Shown piece after piece: positions 35,358-43,971 of a stretch of DNA of 64,000 bases. The notes beneath the pieces were generated by a model. The model saw only the letters and a program-made list of their open reading frames with translations. It did no database searches and had not been told where the DNA came from. The stretch covers positions 1,734,501 to 1,798,500 of the forward strand of contig NZ_CP018099.1 in assembly GCF_001886815.1 (NCBI RefSeq), written 5' to 3'. Each line of letters begins with the position of its first letter. Position 1 is the first letter of the stretch. A program made the position numbers and the translations under genes. This stretch comes from Caldithrix abyssi DSM 13497 (lineage in GTDB: Bacteria > Calditrichota > Calditrichia > Calditrichales > Calditrichaceae).

Positions 35358-35753
35358 ATGAAAGTCGCTGAATTACAAATCAAACAGAACATCCGGCCCC
35401 TTAAGCCTGCCGATTCGGCTGCCGGAATTCAAAAGTCAGGTGGCGCAAGGCCAGAGACTCCCTTCGGTGCGCTTCTGGAACGGCAGTTGAGCGAAGCCAG
35501 CGGCCTTAAATTTTCGGCGCACGCCATAAAGCGCATGGAAACGAGGGCGCTAAGTTTGAATGAGCTCGATTTACAACGCCTGCAACAGGGGTTGCAACAA
35601 CTGGAAGCCAGAGGCGCGCAAAACTCAGTGATCGTCATGGACGATCGGGCCTTTGTGGTCAGCGTAAAAAACAGAACGGTGGTTACGGCCATCGATCAGA
35701 TTCAGAATAATCAAAAGATATTTACCAATATCGATAGTTTAGCAATCGTGTAA
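35358..35753 (+). CDS. Flagellar operon protein (TIGR02530 type)
   Basis: This 131-residue protein has a disordered N-terminus and a conserved second half: LKFSAHAIKRMETRALSL, NSVIVMDDRAFVVSVKNR, TVVTAIDQI, IFTNIDSLAIV. That pattern matches the short 'flagellar operon protein' family found between flgD and flgE in Firmicutes and other phyla (TIGR02530, sometimes FlgD-associated). Its function is not established. A role in hook assembly is inferred from position. No signal peptide, consistent with a cytoplasmic or type III-exported protein. Confidence 0.88.
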   Translation: MKVAELQIKQNIRPLKPADSAAGIQKSGGARPETPFGALLERQLSEASGLKFSAHAIKRMETRALSLNELDLQRLQQGLQQLEARGAQNSVIVMDDRAFVVSVKNRTVVTAIDQIQNNQKIFTNIDSLAIV

Positions 35754-35770
35754 TGTAAACAACAGGATGA

Positions 35771-35823
35771 AGGGCTGGTCCTTAACAGGGAGCCCTCAAT
35801 CCGCCGAACGACAGAAGCGGATT
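35771..35823 (+). promoter_or_regulatory. Two adjacent hairpins ahead of flgE
   Basis: AGGGCT (35771-35776) pairs with AGCCCT (35791-35796), and immediately after it AATCCGC (35798-35804) pairs with GCGGATT (35817-35823). No T-run follows, so they are not classical terminators. They may shape the flgE messenger (processing or stability) just upstream of the strong flgE Shine-Dalgarno AAGGAGGG. Confidence 0.4.
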
Positions 35824-35848
35824 AAACCAAAAAAAGGAGGGTCTTACA

Positions 35849-37471
35849 ATGTTGAGATCATTGTTATCCGGCGTATCCGGTTTAAGAAACCATCAAATGC
35901 GGATGGATGTAATTGGCAACAATATTGCGAATATCAACACCATCGGTTTTAAAAGCGGGCGGTTAAATTTTTCGGAAGCGCTGAGCCAGACCATCGGTCT
36001 GACGAGCGCCACAAGCGTCAATCCCATGCAGATTGGCCTGGGAATGCAAACCACGTCCATCGAAAATCTGTTCAACCAGGGGAGCCTGGAGCAAACGGGT
36101 GTATTGACGGATCTGGCTATTCAGGGCGACGGTTTTTTTGTGCTGAACGCGGGCGAGATGCGTGTTTTAACGCGCGCCGGTCAGTTCTTTTTTGACACCG
36201 ACGGAAAACTGGTGAATCATAGCGGCCTGGCCGTTCAGGGGTGGATGTTGAACCAATCCAATCAATCAATAGGCTTTGGCACGGGCAATTTAAGCGATAT
36301 CACCATCGATATGGATATGGTTTCTGAGGCTAAAGAGACTCAAAATATCTGGTTGTCCGGCAATTTGAACGCCGGATTAAAAACCACCAGCGAAGTGTGG
36401 ACTCTGGGCAGCGCTTTAACCATTGGCGGGGCCAATGCCGACGCCAGCACCGCGTTGAATGCGCTGGACCAAATCAACACGCCGCTGGTGGCCGGCGACA
36501 CCATCGAAATAACAGGAACCAACCCGGATGGCACGGCGGTCAGCGCCACTTACACCTATTCCGCTGGCGACACCATTCAGGACCTGTTAGACGCCATTAA
36601 TTCTGCCTTTAACGGAGCAACGGCTGCCATGGTTGACGGAAAGATAGTTTTAACGGATACCGAAGCCGGCGATAGTTCAACTTCCATCCGGCTGACCAAT
36701 GGGGCGGCCAATACGGGACGCATCGACCTGGCGAATTTTGTAAATACGGTTGCCGGCGAAACCGGTCGCGCTAAAACGTCGGTGGTGATTTACGACTCGC
36801 TGGGCGTCAGCCATAATGTAATTCTGGAATTCACCAAAACCGCCAATACAAACGAATGGACCTGGGTAGCCAAAACCACCGGCGATGAAGAAATTCTGTC
36901 CGGCGGGAGCGGACGCGTCACTTTCAACGAAGCGGGAAAGTTGACGTCTTTTACCTTCGACAATGGCGATACTCAGTTGCAGATCGATCCCAAAAATGGC
37001 TCTGAAATTTTGTCTATTGATTTGCACACCGAAAGCGGCGAAGGGCGCATGGGGCTGACGCAATTCGAATCGCTTTCAACGATCAGCGTTAAAGAGCAGG
37101 ACGGCCGCGCCGTTGGACGCCTGGTTAGTTTAACCATCGATAACAAGGGCGTGATCAATGGCACCTTTAGCAATGGCGAGAATATGTCGCTGGCCAAAAT
37201 TGCCCTGGCTCAGGTGCCCAATAAAGGCGGATTAATTCAATTGGGCAAAGGATTATATCAGGCCGGAATGGCATCGGGTTCTATGCAAATTGAGGAATTG
37301 GACGAGAAATCAATCAATTCAATTATCTCCGGCACGCTGGAAATGTCCAATGTCGATGTTTCCAAAGAATTTACCGAGATGATCACCACACAGCGCGGAT
37401 TTGAAGCCAGTGCTAAAGTGATTACAACGGCAGATCAGATGCTGGATGAACTGATTCGTTTGAAACGCTAA
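35849..37471 (+). CDS. flgE: Flagellar hook protein FlgE
   Basis: This 540-residue FlgE is the hook subunit. The N-terminus has VSGLRNHQMRMDVIGNNIAN, then NINTIGFKSGRLNF. GDGFFVLN and the C-terminal EMSNVDVSKEFTEMITTQRG with ASAKVITTADQML are the hook family signatures. The middle (about 170-330) holds an inserted Thr/Asn/Ala-rich surface region, making it longer than the ~400-residue enterobacterial protein. A strong AAAGGAGGG precedes the ATG. The gap of 95 nt upstream carries two hairpins. Confidence 0.97.
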   Translation: MLRSLLSGVSGLRNHQMRMDVIGNNIANINTIGFKSGRLNFSEALSQTIGLTSATSVNPMQIGLGMQTTSIENLFNQGSLEQTGVLTDLAIQGDGFFVLNAGEMRVLTRAGQFFFDTDGKLVNHSGLAVQGWMLNQSNQSIGFGTGNLSDITIDMDMVSEAKETQNIWLSGNLNAGLKTTSEVWTLGSALTIGGANADASTALNALDQINTPLVAGDTIEITGTNPDGTAVSATYTYSAGDTIQDLLDAINSAFNGATAAMVDGKIVLTDTEAGDSSTSIRLTNGAANTGRIDLANFVNTVAGETGRAKTSVVIYDSLGVSHNVILEFTKTANTNEWTWVAKTTGDEEILSGGSGRVTFNEAGKLTSFTFDNGDTQLQIDPKNGSEILSIDLHTESGEGRMGLTQFESLSTISVKEQDGRAVGRLVSLTIDNKGVINGTFSNGENMSLAKIALAQVPNKGGLIQLGKGLYQAGMASGSMQIEELDEKSINSIISGTLEMSNVDVSKEFTEMITTQRGFEASAKVITTADQMLDELIRLKR

Positions 37472-37475
37472 CTTT

Positions 37476-37502
37476 TTAAGATTCCGCAGATCGAGCCGAT
37501 AA
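37476..37502 (+). promoter_or_regulatory. Sigma-28 (FliA)-like promoter upstream of motA
   Basis: TTAA (37476-37479), 15 nt, then a perfect GCCGATAA -10 element (37495-37502). The FliA consensus is TAAA-N15-GCCGATAA. motA starts 66 nt downstream of the element. In many bacteria motAB is a late gene, and fliA and an flgM-like gene are present here. The -10 box lies in the loop of the hairpin at 37481-37517. The -35 box differs at one position. Confidence 0.6.
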
Positions 37503-37517
37503 CCCGGTCTGCGGAAT
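37481..37517 (+). repeat. Perfect 10-bp inverted repeat after flgE
   Basis: ATTCCGCAGA (37481-37490) pairs with TCTGCGGAAT (37508-37517) around a 17-nt loop. It could end flgE transcription or protect the flgE messenger from 3' decay. It lacks a proper downstream T-run (TTTACC follows). Its loop contains the sigma-28-like -10 box, so it could also be an operator over that promoter. Confidence 0.6.
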
Positions 37518-37567
37518 TTACCTTAACTAAGGAAGTTAGGGCTTAATAAAACTGGAGAGGATAACAA

Positions 37568-38329
37568 GTGGATTTAGCAACCATAATAGGGATTGTTTCG
37601 GGAGTTGCTCTGGTTGTTACAACCATCGTCATGGGCGGCAGTCCTAAAATTTTTATTCACGTGCCTTCCATGATGGTTGTGTTCGGCGGCGCGACGGCAG
37701 CTACTCTGATCAGTTTTCAGCTCAAAGAAGTGCTGGGCGTGCTCAATGTGGTGCGCAAGGCCTTTTTTAGCGAGAGCATAGACAACGTGGCGCTCATTAA
37801 TCGCATTGTAGAGTTGTCTAAAAAGGCGCGCAAGGAGGGCTTGCTGGCTATCGACAAAGAAGTCAATCAGATTGAAGACGCCTTTTTGCGTTCGGGCATG
37901 GAAATGGTTGTGGATGGAACCGAGCCGGAGCTAATCCGCAATATTATGGAAACAGAACTCTCGTATTTGATGGAACGGCACAAACGGGGGCAGGATATCT
38001 TTAGCGCTCTGGGAGAGTATGCCCCGGCATTCGGGATGATTGGTACATTGATCGGTTTAATCGGCATGTTGCAGAACCTGAACGATCCCACACAAATCGG
38101 CGGCGGTATGGCTGTGGCTTTGATTACAACCTTTTATGGCGCTCTGGCCGCCAACCTGGTGTTTAACCCCATCGCCGGAAAGTTAAAAAATCGCTCTGAA
38201 GAAGAAGTGCTGGTTAAAGAAATGATTATTGAGGGCGTTTTGTCCATTCAATTTGGGGAGCATCCCAATACGATCCAGAGAAAATTAATGAATTTCCTTT
38301 CGCCTAAACAAAGGGTTTTTGAAGAGTAA
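37568..38329 (+). CDS. motA: Flagellar motor stator protein MotA
   Basis: This 253-residue MotA has four predicted membrane segments (about 4-22, 30-50, 150-170, 182-202). The EYAPAFGMIGTLIGLIGML segment and the cytoplasmic loop with charged residues that contact FliG are clear. The GTG start at 37568 follows GGAGAGG at a good distance. With MotB it conducts the ions that drive rotation. It may have its own sigma-28 promoter. Confidence 0.97.
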   Translation: MDLATIIGIVSGVALVVTTIVMGGSPKIFIHVPSMMVVFGGATAATLISFQLKEVLGVLNVVRKAFFSESIDNVALINRIVELSKKARKEGLLAIDKEVNQIEDAFLRSGMEMVVDGTEPELIRNIMETELSYLMERHKRGQDIFSALGEYAPAFGMIGTLIGLIGMLQNLNDPTQIGGGMAVALITTFYGALAANLVFNPIAGKLKNRSEEEVLVKEMIIEGVLSIQFGEHPNTIQRKLMNFLSPKQRVFEE

Positions 38330-38335
38330 ACCGTT

Positions 38336-39028
38336 ATGAAGAAAAAACAAGATATACCCAAAAAGGGCGCCCCGCCCTGGATGACGACATTTAGCGACAT
38401 GGTAACCTTGCTGATGGTCTTTTTTATCATGATCCTGTCCTATTCAACCATCGAGCTGGAAAAATTTAAAGGGGCGGTGAGTTCCATGAAAGGGGCGTTG
38501 GGAATTCTTGATAATATGAAGAACACGATTACCAATGAGTTGCGTCAGAGCCATCAGGGACGGGACTTTTTCAAAGAACAGGTCGAAGACAAGATGACGC
38601 GGATCAAAGATCTGATCGGCAACGAAAAGATCGCCGATCAGGTTTCGATTGAGATGGACGGCAGCGGCATTCACATCCGACTTGGAGATAATATTTTGTT
38701 CGATCCCGGACGCGCCGATTTGAAAAAGCAGGCCTTTCCCATTCTAAAAGCCGTGGCCGATGTGGTTAAAGACGATTTTAAACAGATCTTTGTGGAAGGC
38801 CATACGGATAATGTGCCCATCCACACTTCGCGCTTTCCCAGCAACTGGGAGCTTTCGGCGGCGCGCGCATTGAGCGTTGTGCGCTATTTGCACTATGTGG
38901 AAGGCATTGACGCCGCACGACTGGCGGCGGTCGGCTATGGCGAATATCGGCCGCTGGTGCCCAATACCACCCCGGAAAATCGGGCTAAAAACAGAAGAGT
39001 AGAAATTTACATCAAATTTGACGAATAG
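38336..39028 (+). CDS. motB: Flagellar motor stator protein MotB
   Basis: This 230-residue MotB has one membrane segment (about 20-42) starting PWMTTFSDMVTLLM, with the ion-binding Asp21, and a C-terminal OmpA/MotB peptidoglycan-binding domain (VEGHTDNVPIHTSRFPSNWE, LSAARALSVVRYL, GYGEYRPLVPNTTPENRAKN). It anchors the stator to the wall. Start ATG lies 6 nt after the motA stop. The coupling ion cannot be read reliably from the sequence. Confidence 0.97.
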   Translation: MKKKQDIPKKGAPPWMTTFSDMVTLLMVFFIMILSYSTIELEKFKGAVSSMKGALGILDNMKNTITNELRQSHQGRDFFKEQVEDKMTRIKDLIGNEKIADQVSIEMDGSGIHIRLGDNILFDPGRADLKKQAFPILKAVADVVKDDFKQIFVEGHTDNVPIHTSRFPSNWELSAARALSVVRYLHYVEGIDAARLAAVGYGEYRPLVPNTTPENRAKNRRVEIYIKFDE

Positions 39029-39039
39029 AAAGGGTCGTT

Positions 39040-39528
39040 ATGGCGGAAGAAAAAGTACAGGAAGCGAAAAACCCAACCAAATGGGGTTTAATCATCGCGC
39101 TTTTTGGCGTGCAGATTCTGGTGGCCGTTGCGCTGGTTTATTTTCTGATTTTGCCGCGCTTAAGTCCCGCTTCCAGCGGTGAGCCCGAAGCGCAAAAAAA
39201 GGAACAGAAGGTCGATAAAAAGAAACCTGGCATTCTGGTCACCATCGATAATCTAACCATCAATCCCAAGGGCAGCTTTGGAAGGCGCTACGCCGTTTTT
39301 GAGGTGGCGCTCGAAGTGCCGGATGAAAAAGCCAAGGCGGAAATCGAGAAATTCAAGCCCAAAATTGTGGACGCTTACCTGCTCTATTTGCGCTCAAAAA
39401 CCGTAGAAGACCTTACGATAAAACTGGACATCGACCTGATGAAGCAGGAAATGGTTGAAAAAGTGAATATGATTTTGGGTCAGCCTTTGGTGCAAAATTT
39501 ATATTTTACCCGGTTTGTATTAGAATAG
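39040..39528 (+). CDS. fliL: Flagellar basal body-associated protein FliL
   Basis: This 162-residue FliL has one N-terminal membrane anchor (about 12-34), a charged Lys-rich stalk and a periplasmic domain (LVTIDNLTINPKGSFGRRYA, VFEVALEVPDEKAK, TVEDLTIKLDIDLMKQEMVE). FliL surrounds the stator and supports torque. It sits between motB and fliM, the usual place. ATG follows AGAAAGGG. Confidence 0.95.
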   Translation: MAEEKVQEAKNPTKWGLIIALFGVQILVAVALVYFLILPRLSPASSGEPEAQKKEQKVDKKKPGILVTIDNLTINPKGSFGRRYAVFEVALEVPDEKAKAEIEKFKPKIVDAYLLYLRSKTVEDLTIKLDIDLMKQEMVEKVNMILGQPLVQNLYFTRFVLE

Positions 39529-39541
39529 GTGGGGTTTCCCG

Positions 39542-40519
39542 ATGGCCAAAATTCTATCGCAAGAAGAAATTGATGCTTTGTTAGCCAATGTTTCAAGCGA
39601 AACCTCGTTTGAAGAAGAAAAACAGCCGCAAAAGATTACGGTTTACGATTTCAAACATCCGAACCTGGTTTCCAAAGAACAGCTGCGGTTGATGGAAACC
39701 ATCCACGAAGGTTTTGCCCGAAACTATGGCGTTTATCTTTCTGCGCAATTGCGGATGATTGTGGAAATGAATTTGCTGGCCATTGATCAGATTATGTATT
39801 CCGAATTTGTCATGTCCATCGCTCCGCCCAGCTGCATTTATGTTTGTAAAATGGAAGAGCCCGCTTCCCCTTTTGTGCTGGAGATGAATCCGCAACTGGC
39901 TATCTTTATGGTGGAACGATTATTCGGCGGGCCGGGCAGCCCGGTCAATGAGGCACGGCCCATCTCTGTTATCGAACAAAAAGTTATGAAACGTGTTGTC
40001 AGCCGTTTGCTGGAAGAAGTCACCAAAAACTGGGAGATCGTCACTAACCTCGAGGCATCGATCGAACGGTACGAAAGCAATCCGGAGTTTGTTCAGATTG
40101 TTCCCTCGTCCGAGCCAGTGGTTGTGGTTTCGTTCGAAATCAAAATTCACGGCCATTCCACGTTGATGAATATTTGTTATCCTTATATGTGGGTTTCCAG
40201 CATCATCTCTTCGCCTGACGTACAGGACAGAATTCTATTCGGAAATAAAGAGGCCACCCAGGATGAAAAAGAGATCATCGAAGAAAATTTGCGACAAACC
40301 CCGCTTAATCTTAGCGTTTTATTAGGCAAAACACATATTACGATAAAAGAATTTCTGGATTTACAAATGGGAGATGTAATACAGCTGGATAATCAGACGG
40401 ATAATCTGTTGCCCATCCTGGTCAATAACAAGCACGCCTTTGACGGGGTGGTCGGTTTGCGTAAAAAACGTCTGGCCGTTAGAATTGATTCCATAGTTAA
40501 AGGAGAGAACAATGAATGA
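39542..40519 (+). CDS. fliM: Flagellar motor switch protein FliM
   Basis: This 325-residue FliM is the CheY-P receiving C-ring subunit. The N-terminal peptide AKILSQEEIDALLANVS matches the CheY-binding segment (LSQxEIDALL). Middle-domain segments (HEGFARNYGVYLSAQLRMIVE, MNPQLAIFMVERLFGG) and the C-terminal SpoA domain (FLDLQMGDVIQLDNQTDNLL, VNNKHAFDGVVGLRKKRLAV) follow. Its stop overlaps the fliN start by 8 nt. Confidence 0.98.
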   Translation: MAKILSQEEIDALLANVSSETSFEEEKQPQKITVYDFKHPNLVSKEQLRLMETIHEGFARNYGVYLSAQLRMIVEMNLLAIDQIMYSEFVMSIAPPSCIYVCKMEEPASPFVLEMNPQLAIFMVERLFGGPGSPVNEARPISVIEQKVMKRVVSRLLEEVTKNWEIVTNLEASIERYESNPEFVQIVPSSEPVVVVSFEIKIHGHSTLMNICYPYMWVSSIISSPDVQDRILFGNKEATQDEKEIIEENLRQTPLNLSVLLGKTHITIKEFLDLQMGDVIQLDNQTDNLLPILVNNKHAFDGVVGLRKKRLAVRIDSIVKGENNE

Positions 40520-41426
40520 TAAACAGCTAATTGGTAAGTATAAGGAACAGGTGGATGAATTGCGGCAGGTTTTAACCAAAAGTCTGTCCGATCTGTTTCA
40601 ACGGCCTATCATGATTGGTGAAGAAGTAAAGGCCCATGACGATATCGAGCAGAGCCTTTCGTCCTTGCCATTGCCAGGCATTGCCCTGATGTTTCAATCC
40701 GGAAAAGAAGCTAATCGGCTTAATCATCTCATCCTCTTCCCGGATCAGTTCGTTTTACTGTCTTACGCCTGGATGGTAGGCGAAGAACCCGCGCAGCAGG
40801 TTGACGAGAACCATCTGGACGGTTTGCGCGAAATTTTTAACCAGATTCTTGGTCAAACGCGCATGGCCATTCCGGACGACAACTTCCGTTTTCATGTAGA
40901 AAACCTGCAGGTGGGCGTAGCCGAATCGCCCAAAGACATCTACCAGGGCGAAAATGGCTTTTACGTGCTTCAGGGAATTTTTAAATTACAATCGGAGAAT
41001 GAAAATTTTGACATCACACATCTGGTGTGGAGCGAGCAGTGGACAGCCGGGCAGATCGACGAAGAGGCGCAAAGCGATGAACATTCATCCGCTGCAATAG
41101 ATAACGTGGCCGTTGAACCGGTGGAATTTGGCTCTTTAGGCGGTAATGGTCGAACTTACGAAAACAATCCCAATATCGAAATGTTACTTGATGTGGATCT
41201 GGAGATTTCTGTAGAATTGGATCGTAAATCCATCCTGGTTTCTGACCTGTTAAAGATGGGCAAAGGCTCTATCATTGAATTCAACAAATCGGCCGGAGAG
41301 CCGCTGGATATTCTGGTGAACGGGCGAAAATTCGCCGAGGGCGAGGTGGTGGTGATTGACGATAAGTTCGGAATTCGCATTACGCAGTTAATGAGCCCGA
41401 GAGAACGGTTAAAAACTTTAGCTTAA
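40512..41426 (+). CDS. fliN: Flagellar motor switch protein FliN with N-terminal CheC-like domain (FliY-type)
   Basis: This 304-residue protein ends in a SpoA/FliN domain (about 225-300: MLLDVDLEISVELDRKSILV, LLKMGKGSIIEFNKSAGEPL, EVVVIDDKFGIRI). About 200 residues precede it, where a FliN would normally start. They look like a CheC/CheX fold, with HLDGLREIFNQILGQ carrying the Glu107-x-x-Asn110 phosphatase pair. This is the architecture of FliY of Bacillus and Thermotoga, which dephosphorylates CheY-P at the switch. The CheC-like call is inference from one motif. Gene overlap with fliM implies coupled translation. Confidence 0.9.
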   Translation: MNDKQLIGKYKEQVDELRQVLTKSLSDLFQRPIMIGEEVKAHDDIEQSLSSLPLPGIALMFQSGKEANRLNHLILFPDQFVLLSYAWMVGEEPAQQVDENHLDGLREIFNQILGQTRMAIPDDNFRFHVENLQVGVAESPKDIYQGENGFYVLQGIFKLQSENENFDITHLVWSEQWTAGQIDEEAQSDEHSSAAIDNVAVEPVEFGSLGGNGRTYENNPNIEMLLDVDLEISVELDRKSILVSDLLKMGKGSIIEFNKSAGEPLDILVNGRKFAEGEVVVIDDKFGIRITQLMSPRERLKTLA

Positions 41427-41452
41427 AAAAAAGACCTTCATTGAGGAGTTGG

Positions 41453-41944
41453 GTGTTGACTTTACGGAAAATATTGGGCATGGTTTGTGTAATTGCCGTA
41501 TTAGCGGCAACGGGTGCTGCACAAACCCAGACTTTTTTTGCTGACACCAGCGCACAAATGTCCGATTCGACTGTGCCGGCCGCGCAGCAGTTTGAACAAA
41601 CGCCTTCTTTAACCGGGCATTACATTAAACTGTTGCTCATTACATTTGTGCTGCTGGGCGCCCTTTATTTAATATTGCGCATTTTGCGTAAGTTGCAATA
41701 CGGAAATACAACTCTGAAAAATGAGCCGATAAGAGTGCTCAGCAAAACCTACCTTTCTTCCAAACACAGCCTGTGGGTCGTCATTGTGGGAGGGAACAAA
41801 TACTTGCTGGGCGTAACCGATCATAGTATCAATTTAATCGATAATTTAGGCCCCGCCGCAGAAGAAGAACTGCTTTCTGCCAGCCCCGGCGCTCTGCCTT
41901 CCTTTGGAAACTTGCTGGATAAAATAAAAAGAACCTCTTCCTGA
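41453..41944 (+). CDS. fliO: Flagellar export gate assembly protein FliO
   Basis: This roughly 163-residue protein has an N-terminal signal peptide or membrane segment, a short periplasmic stretch, a second membrane segment (about 60-82, LLLITFVLLGALYLILRIL) and a cytoplasmic domain (LKNEPIRVLSKTYLSSKHSL, VIVGGNKYLLGVTDHSINLI). This is the FliO layout. FliO stabilises FliP during gate assembly. The frame opens at 41441, but GAGGAG lies inside that extension, so the GTG at 41453 (or the next codon, TTG) is the likely start. The remaining export genes start a new transcription unit 217 nt downstream. Confidence 0.88.
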   Translation: MLTLRKILGMVCVIAVLAATGAAQTQTFFADTSAQMSDSTVPAAQQFEQTPSLTGHYIKLLLITFVLLGALYLILRILRKLQYGNTTLKNEPIRVLSKTYLSSKHSLWVVIVGGNKYLLGVTDHSINLIDNLGPAAEEELLSASPGALPSFGNLLDKIKRTSS

Positions 41945-42160
41945 GCGCAGCATTTTTTAACATAAACGGAAATTTTTTCCTTAAAGAAAATTCTTTTTCC
42001 CTTATGCTGAAATTCCCGTAAAAGAGTCCTCGCCTTCAGCGCTTGTTTAATGCCTTGATTTTTAAGCTATTATGCGCAAGAGCGTCCTTTAATTTTTGCC
42101 GTTTTCTGTAATGGCATGAAATTTGTGTTAGATAAAGGCGAGTACAAATAAAGGACGCAA
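41945..42160. other. fliO-fliP intergenic region
   Basis: 217 bp without a gene. After the fliO stop lie AT-rich inverted segments (CAGCAT 41947-41952 and ATGCTG 42005-42010; GGAAATTTTTTCC inside) that might form a weak terminator-like fold. The fliP sigma-54-type element lies at 42112-42127. Confidence 0.5.
42112..42127 (+). promoter_or_regulatory. Sigma-54 (-24/-12) promoter of the fliP operon
   Basis: TGGCAT, 5 nt, TTGTG. The spacing is exact, and the deviations from TGGCAC-N5-TTGCA are one at the end of the -24 box and two in the -12 box. It lies 34 nt before the fliP ATG, a sensible distance. It resembles the flgB promoter (TTGT in the -12 box) more than the flgF one. Confidence 0.62.
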
Positions 42161-42916
42161 ATGGGAATGAAGCGAAAAATACTCTTGCTGATGATTCTGG
42201 CGCTGGTCTTTGCGGCATTGCCCCAAGCGGGACATGCCCAGTCTGCCTTGCCTAAAATTTCGATTGGTCTGGAGCAAAGCGATGATCCAAACGCATTGAT
42301 GCCCACCATCCAGATTTTAATAATGATTACCATACTCAGCCTGGCGCCTTCGATTATTATCATGATGACGTCCTTTACGCGCCTGGTAGTGGTGTTCCAT
42401 TTTTTACGGCAGAGTCTTTCCACGCAAACCGTGCCGTCCAATCAAATACTGGTGGGGCTGGCCCTGTTTTTAACCTTTTACATCATGCAGCCGGTTATTG
42501 TACAAATCAACAACAACGCCCTGCAGCCTTATTTGAACAAGGAAATCAGTCAGCAAGAGATGTTTAAACGCGCTTCCGTGCCGCTGAAAAAATTTATGTT
42601 AAAGCAAACCAGCGAAAAAGATTTGCGTTTGTTTGTCAATCTGAAAGGCGGCGAAAAGCCCCGAACGCCTGAGGAGGTGGAGTTAACAACTTTGATTCCG
42701 GCTTTTATCATTAGCGAGTTGACGACAGCCTTTAAAATTGGATTTTTGCTCTATTTACCCATGTTGCTGATCGATATTGTCGTGGGCAGTGTTTTGCTTT
42801 CCATGGGAATGATGATGTTGCCGCCCATTATGATTTCCATGCCATTTAAAATTTTACTGTTTGTTCTGGTGGACGGCTGGTATTTGTTGGTGGAATCATT
42901 AGTGCGAGGATTTTGA
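42161..42916 (+). CDS. fliP: Flagellar export gate protein FliP
   Basis: This 251-residue FliP has a cleavable-looking signal peptide (about 1-22, ending HAQS) and four membrane segments. Typical stretches are PSIIIMMTSFTRLVVVFHFL, GLALFLTFYIM, and the C-terminal FKIGFLLYLPMLLIDIVVGS with MGMMMLPP. It forms the core of the export gate with FliQ and FliR. The start follows AAAGGACG, 34 nt after the putative sigma-54 promoter. Confidence 0.98.
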   Translation: MGMKRKILLLMILALVFAALPQAGHAQSALPKISIGLEQSDDPNALMPTIQILIMITILSLAPSIIIMMTSFTRLVVVFHFLRQSLSTQTVPSNQILVGLALFLTFYIMQPVIVQINNNALQPYLNKEISQQEMFKRASVPLKKFMLKQTSEKDLRLFVNLKGGEKPRTPEEVELTTLIPAFIISELTTAFKIGFLLYLPMLLIDIVVGSVLLSMGMMMLPPIMISMPFKILLFVLVDGWYLLVESLVRGF

Positions 42917-42917
42917 T

Positions 42918-43187
42918 ATGACAACGGATTTTGTGCTTTACATTAGCCGACAGGCTTTAACGACCGCTTTTTACATCTTGCTGCCGGTGCTGGGCGTGGG
43001 AATGCTGATCGGGCTGGTGGTGGGCGTCTTTCAGGCGGCCACGCAAATTAACGAAATGACCCTGGCCTTTGTCCCGAAAATCATCGTTATGTTTCTGGTC
43101 ATTTTTTTGCTTTTGCCCTGGTTTTTGAATTTACTGATGGATTTTACCGTTGAAATATTTAACTACATGGTATTGGTGAGCCAGTGA
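42918..43187 (+). CDS. fliQ: Flagellar export gate protein FliQ
   Basis: This 89-residue protein has two membrane segments (about 15-38 and 50-72), with GLVVGVFQAATQINEMTLAF, the FliQ signature, between them. It belongs to the FliP5-FliQ4-FliR1 gate. The start follows the fliP stop by one base and fliR follows by one base, so translation of the three genes is probably coupled. Confidence 0.98.
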   Translation: MTTDFVLYISRQALTTAFYILLPVLGVGMLIGLVVGVFQAATQINEMTLAFVPKIIVMFLVIFLLLPWFLNLLMDFTVEIFNYMVLVSQ

Positions 43188-43188
43188 A

Positions 43189-43968
43189 ATGTATGAACTG
43201 ATCGACAAAATAAGTCGCCTAACCCCATTGTACCTGCTGGTTTTCAGCCGGCTTTCGGCCATGCTGGCTACCATGCCCCTTTTTGCCTTTAGTACGGTAA
43301 ATGTAAGAGTGCGCATATTGCTGGCCTTTATTCTTACGCTGATTATCGCGCCGATTTTAAGCCAGCAAATGAGTTATCAACCAACGGCTTTTTTGCAAAT
43401 GGCGCTGGACATCATGCGCGAGGTGCTGATCGGTTTGATGGTAGGTTACGGCGCGCAGATTATTTTTGAAGCCATCATGATTGCCGGAACCTACGTGGGC
43501 TTTCAACTGGGGCTGGCCATCATGAACGTTATTGATCCCACCAGCCAGGAGAACATGCCCATTATCGGTAATTTTTGGGTGATGGTGGTGCTCATGTTGT
43601 TAATCGTTACCAATACGCACCATTTTTTGATCGAGAGTCTGTTTTTGAATTTTAAGGTTATCAAACCGGCGTCGGCCGTTTTTCACGCCGCCGCTGGCCA
43701 GACTTTTATCCGCAGCGGCTCGATGATGTTTGACATGGCCATTCGTTTTGCCGCGCCTTTGATGATTTTTATTCTACTCTTTGACGTGGCCATCTCGTTT
43801 ATGGCCAGAGTGATGCCGCAGATGAACATCTTTTTTGTCAGTTTACCCTTAAAAATCGCCTTTGGCATCTTTTTACTGATCGTCTCTCTGGATATTTTCC
43901 AGGGATTGTTTGCCTATATTGCCGACCAGATGGAAGGACTGGTTGGCGACATAATCAGAGGAATTTAA
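43189..43968 (+). CDS. fliR: Flagellar export gate protein FliR
   Basis: This 259-residue membrane protein has six hydrophobic segments. LVFSRLSAMLATMPLFAFST near the N-terminus, the GFQLGLAIMNVIDPTSQENM motif (about residues 104-123) and the C-terminal VSLPLKIAFGIFLLIVSL are FliR signatures. It completes the export gate and connects to FlhB. flhB starts 3 nt after its stop. Confidence 0.97.
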   Translation: MYELIDKISRLTPLYLLVFSRLSAMLATMPLFAFSTVNVRVRILLAFILTLIIAPILSQQMSYQPTAFLQMALDIMREVLIGLMVGYGAQIIFEAIMIAGTYVGFQLGLAIMNVIDPTSQENMPIIGNFWVMVVLMLLIVTNTHHFLIESLFLNFKVIKPASAVFHAAAGQTFIRSGSMMFDMAIRFAAPLMIFILLFDVAISFMARVMPQMNIFFVSLPLKIAFGIFLLIVSLDIFQGLFAYIADQMEGLVGDIIRGI

Positions 43969-43971
43969 ACA

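Noticed and set aside
42002-42100. Intrinsic terminator after fliO
   Set aside because: Arms are short and AT-rich with no clear GC stem plus T-run, so only a weak fold is supported.
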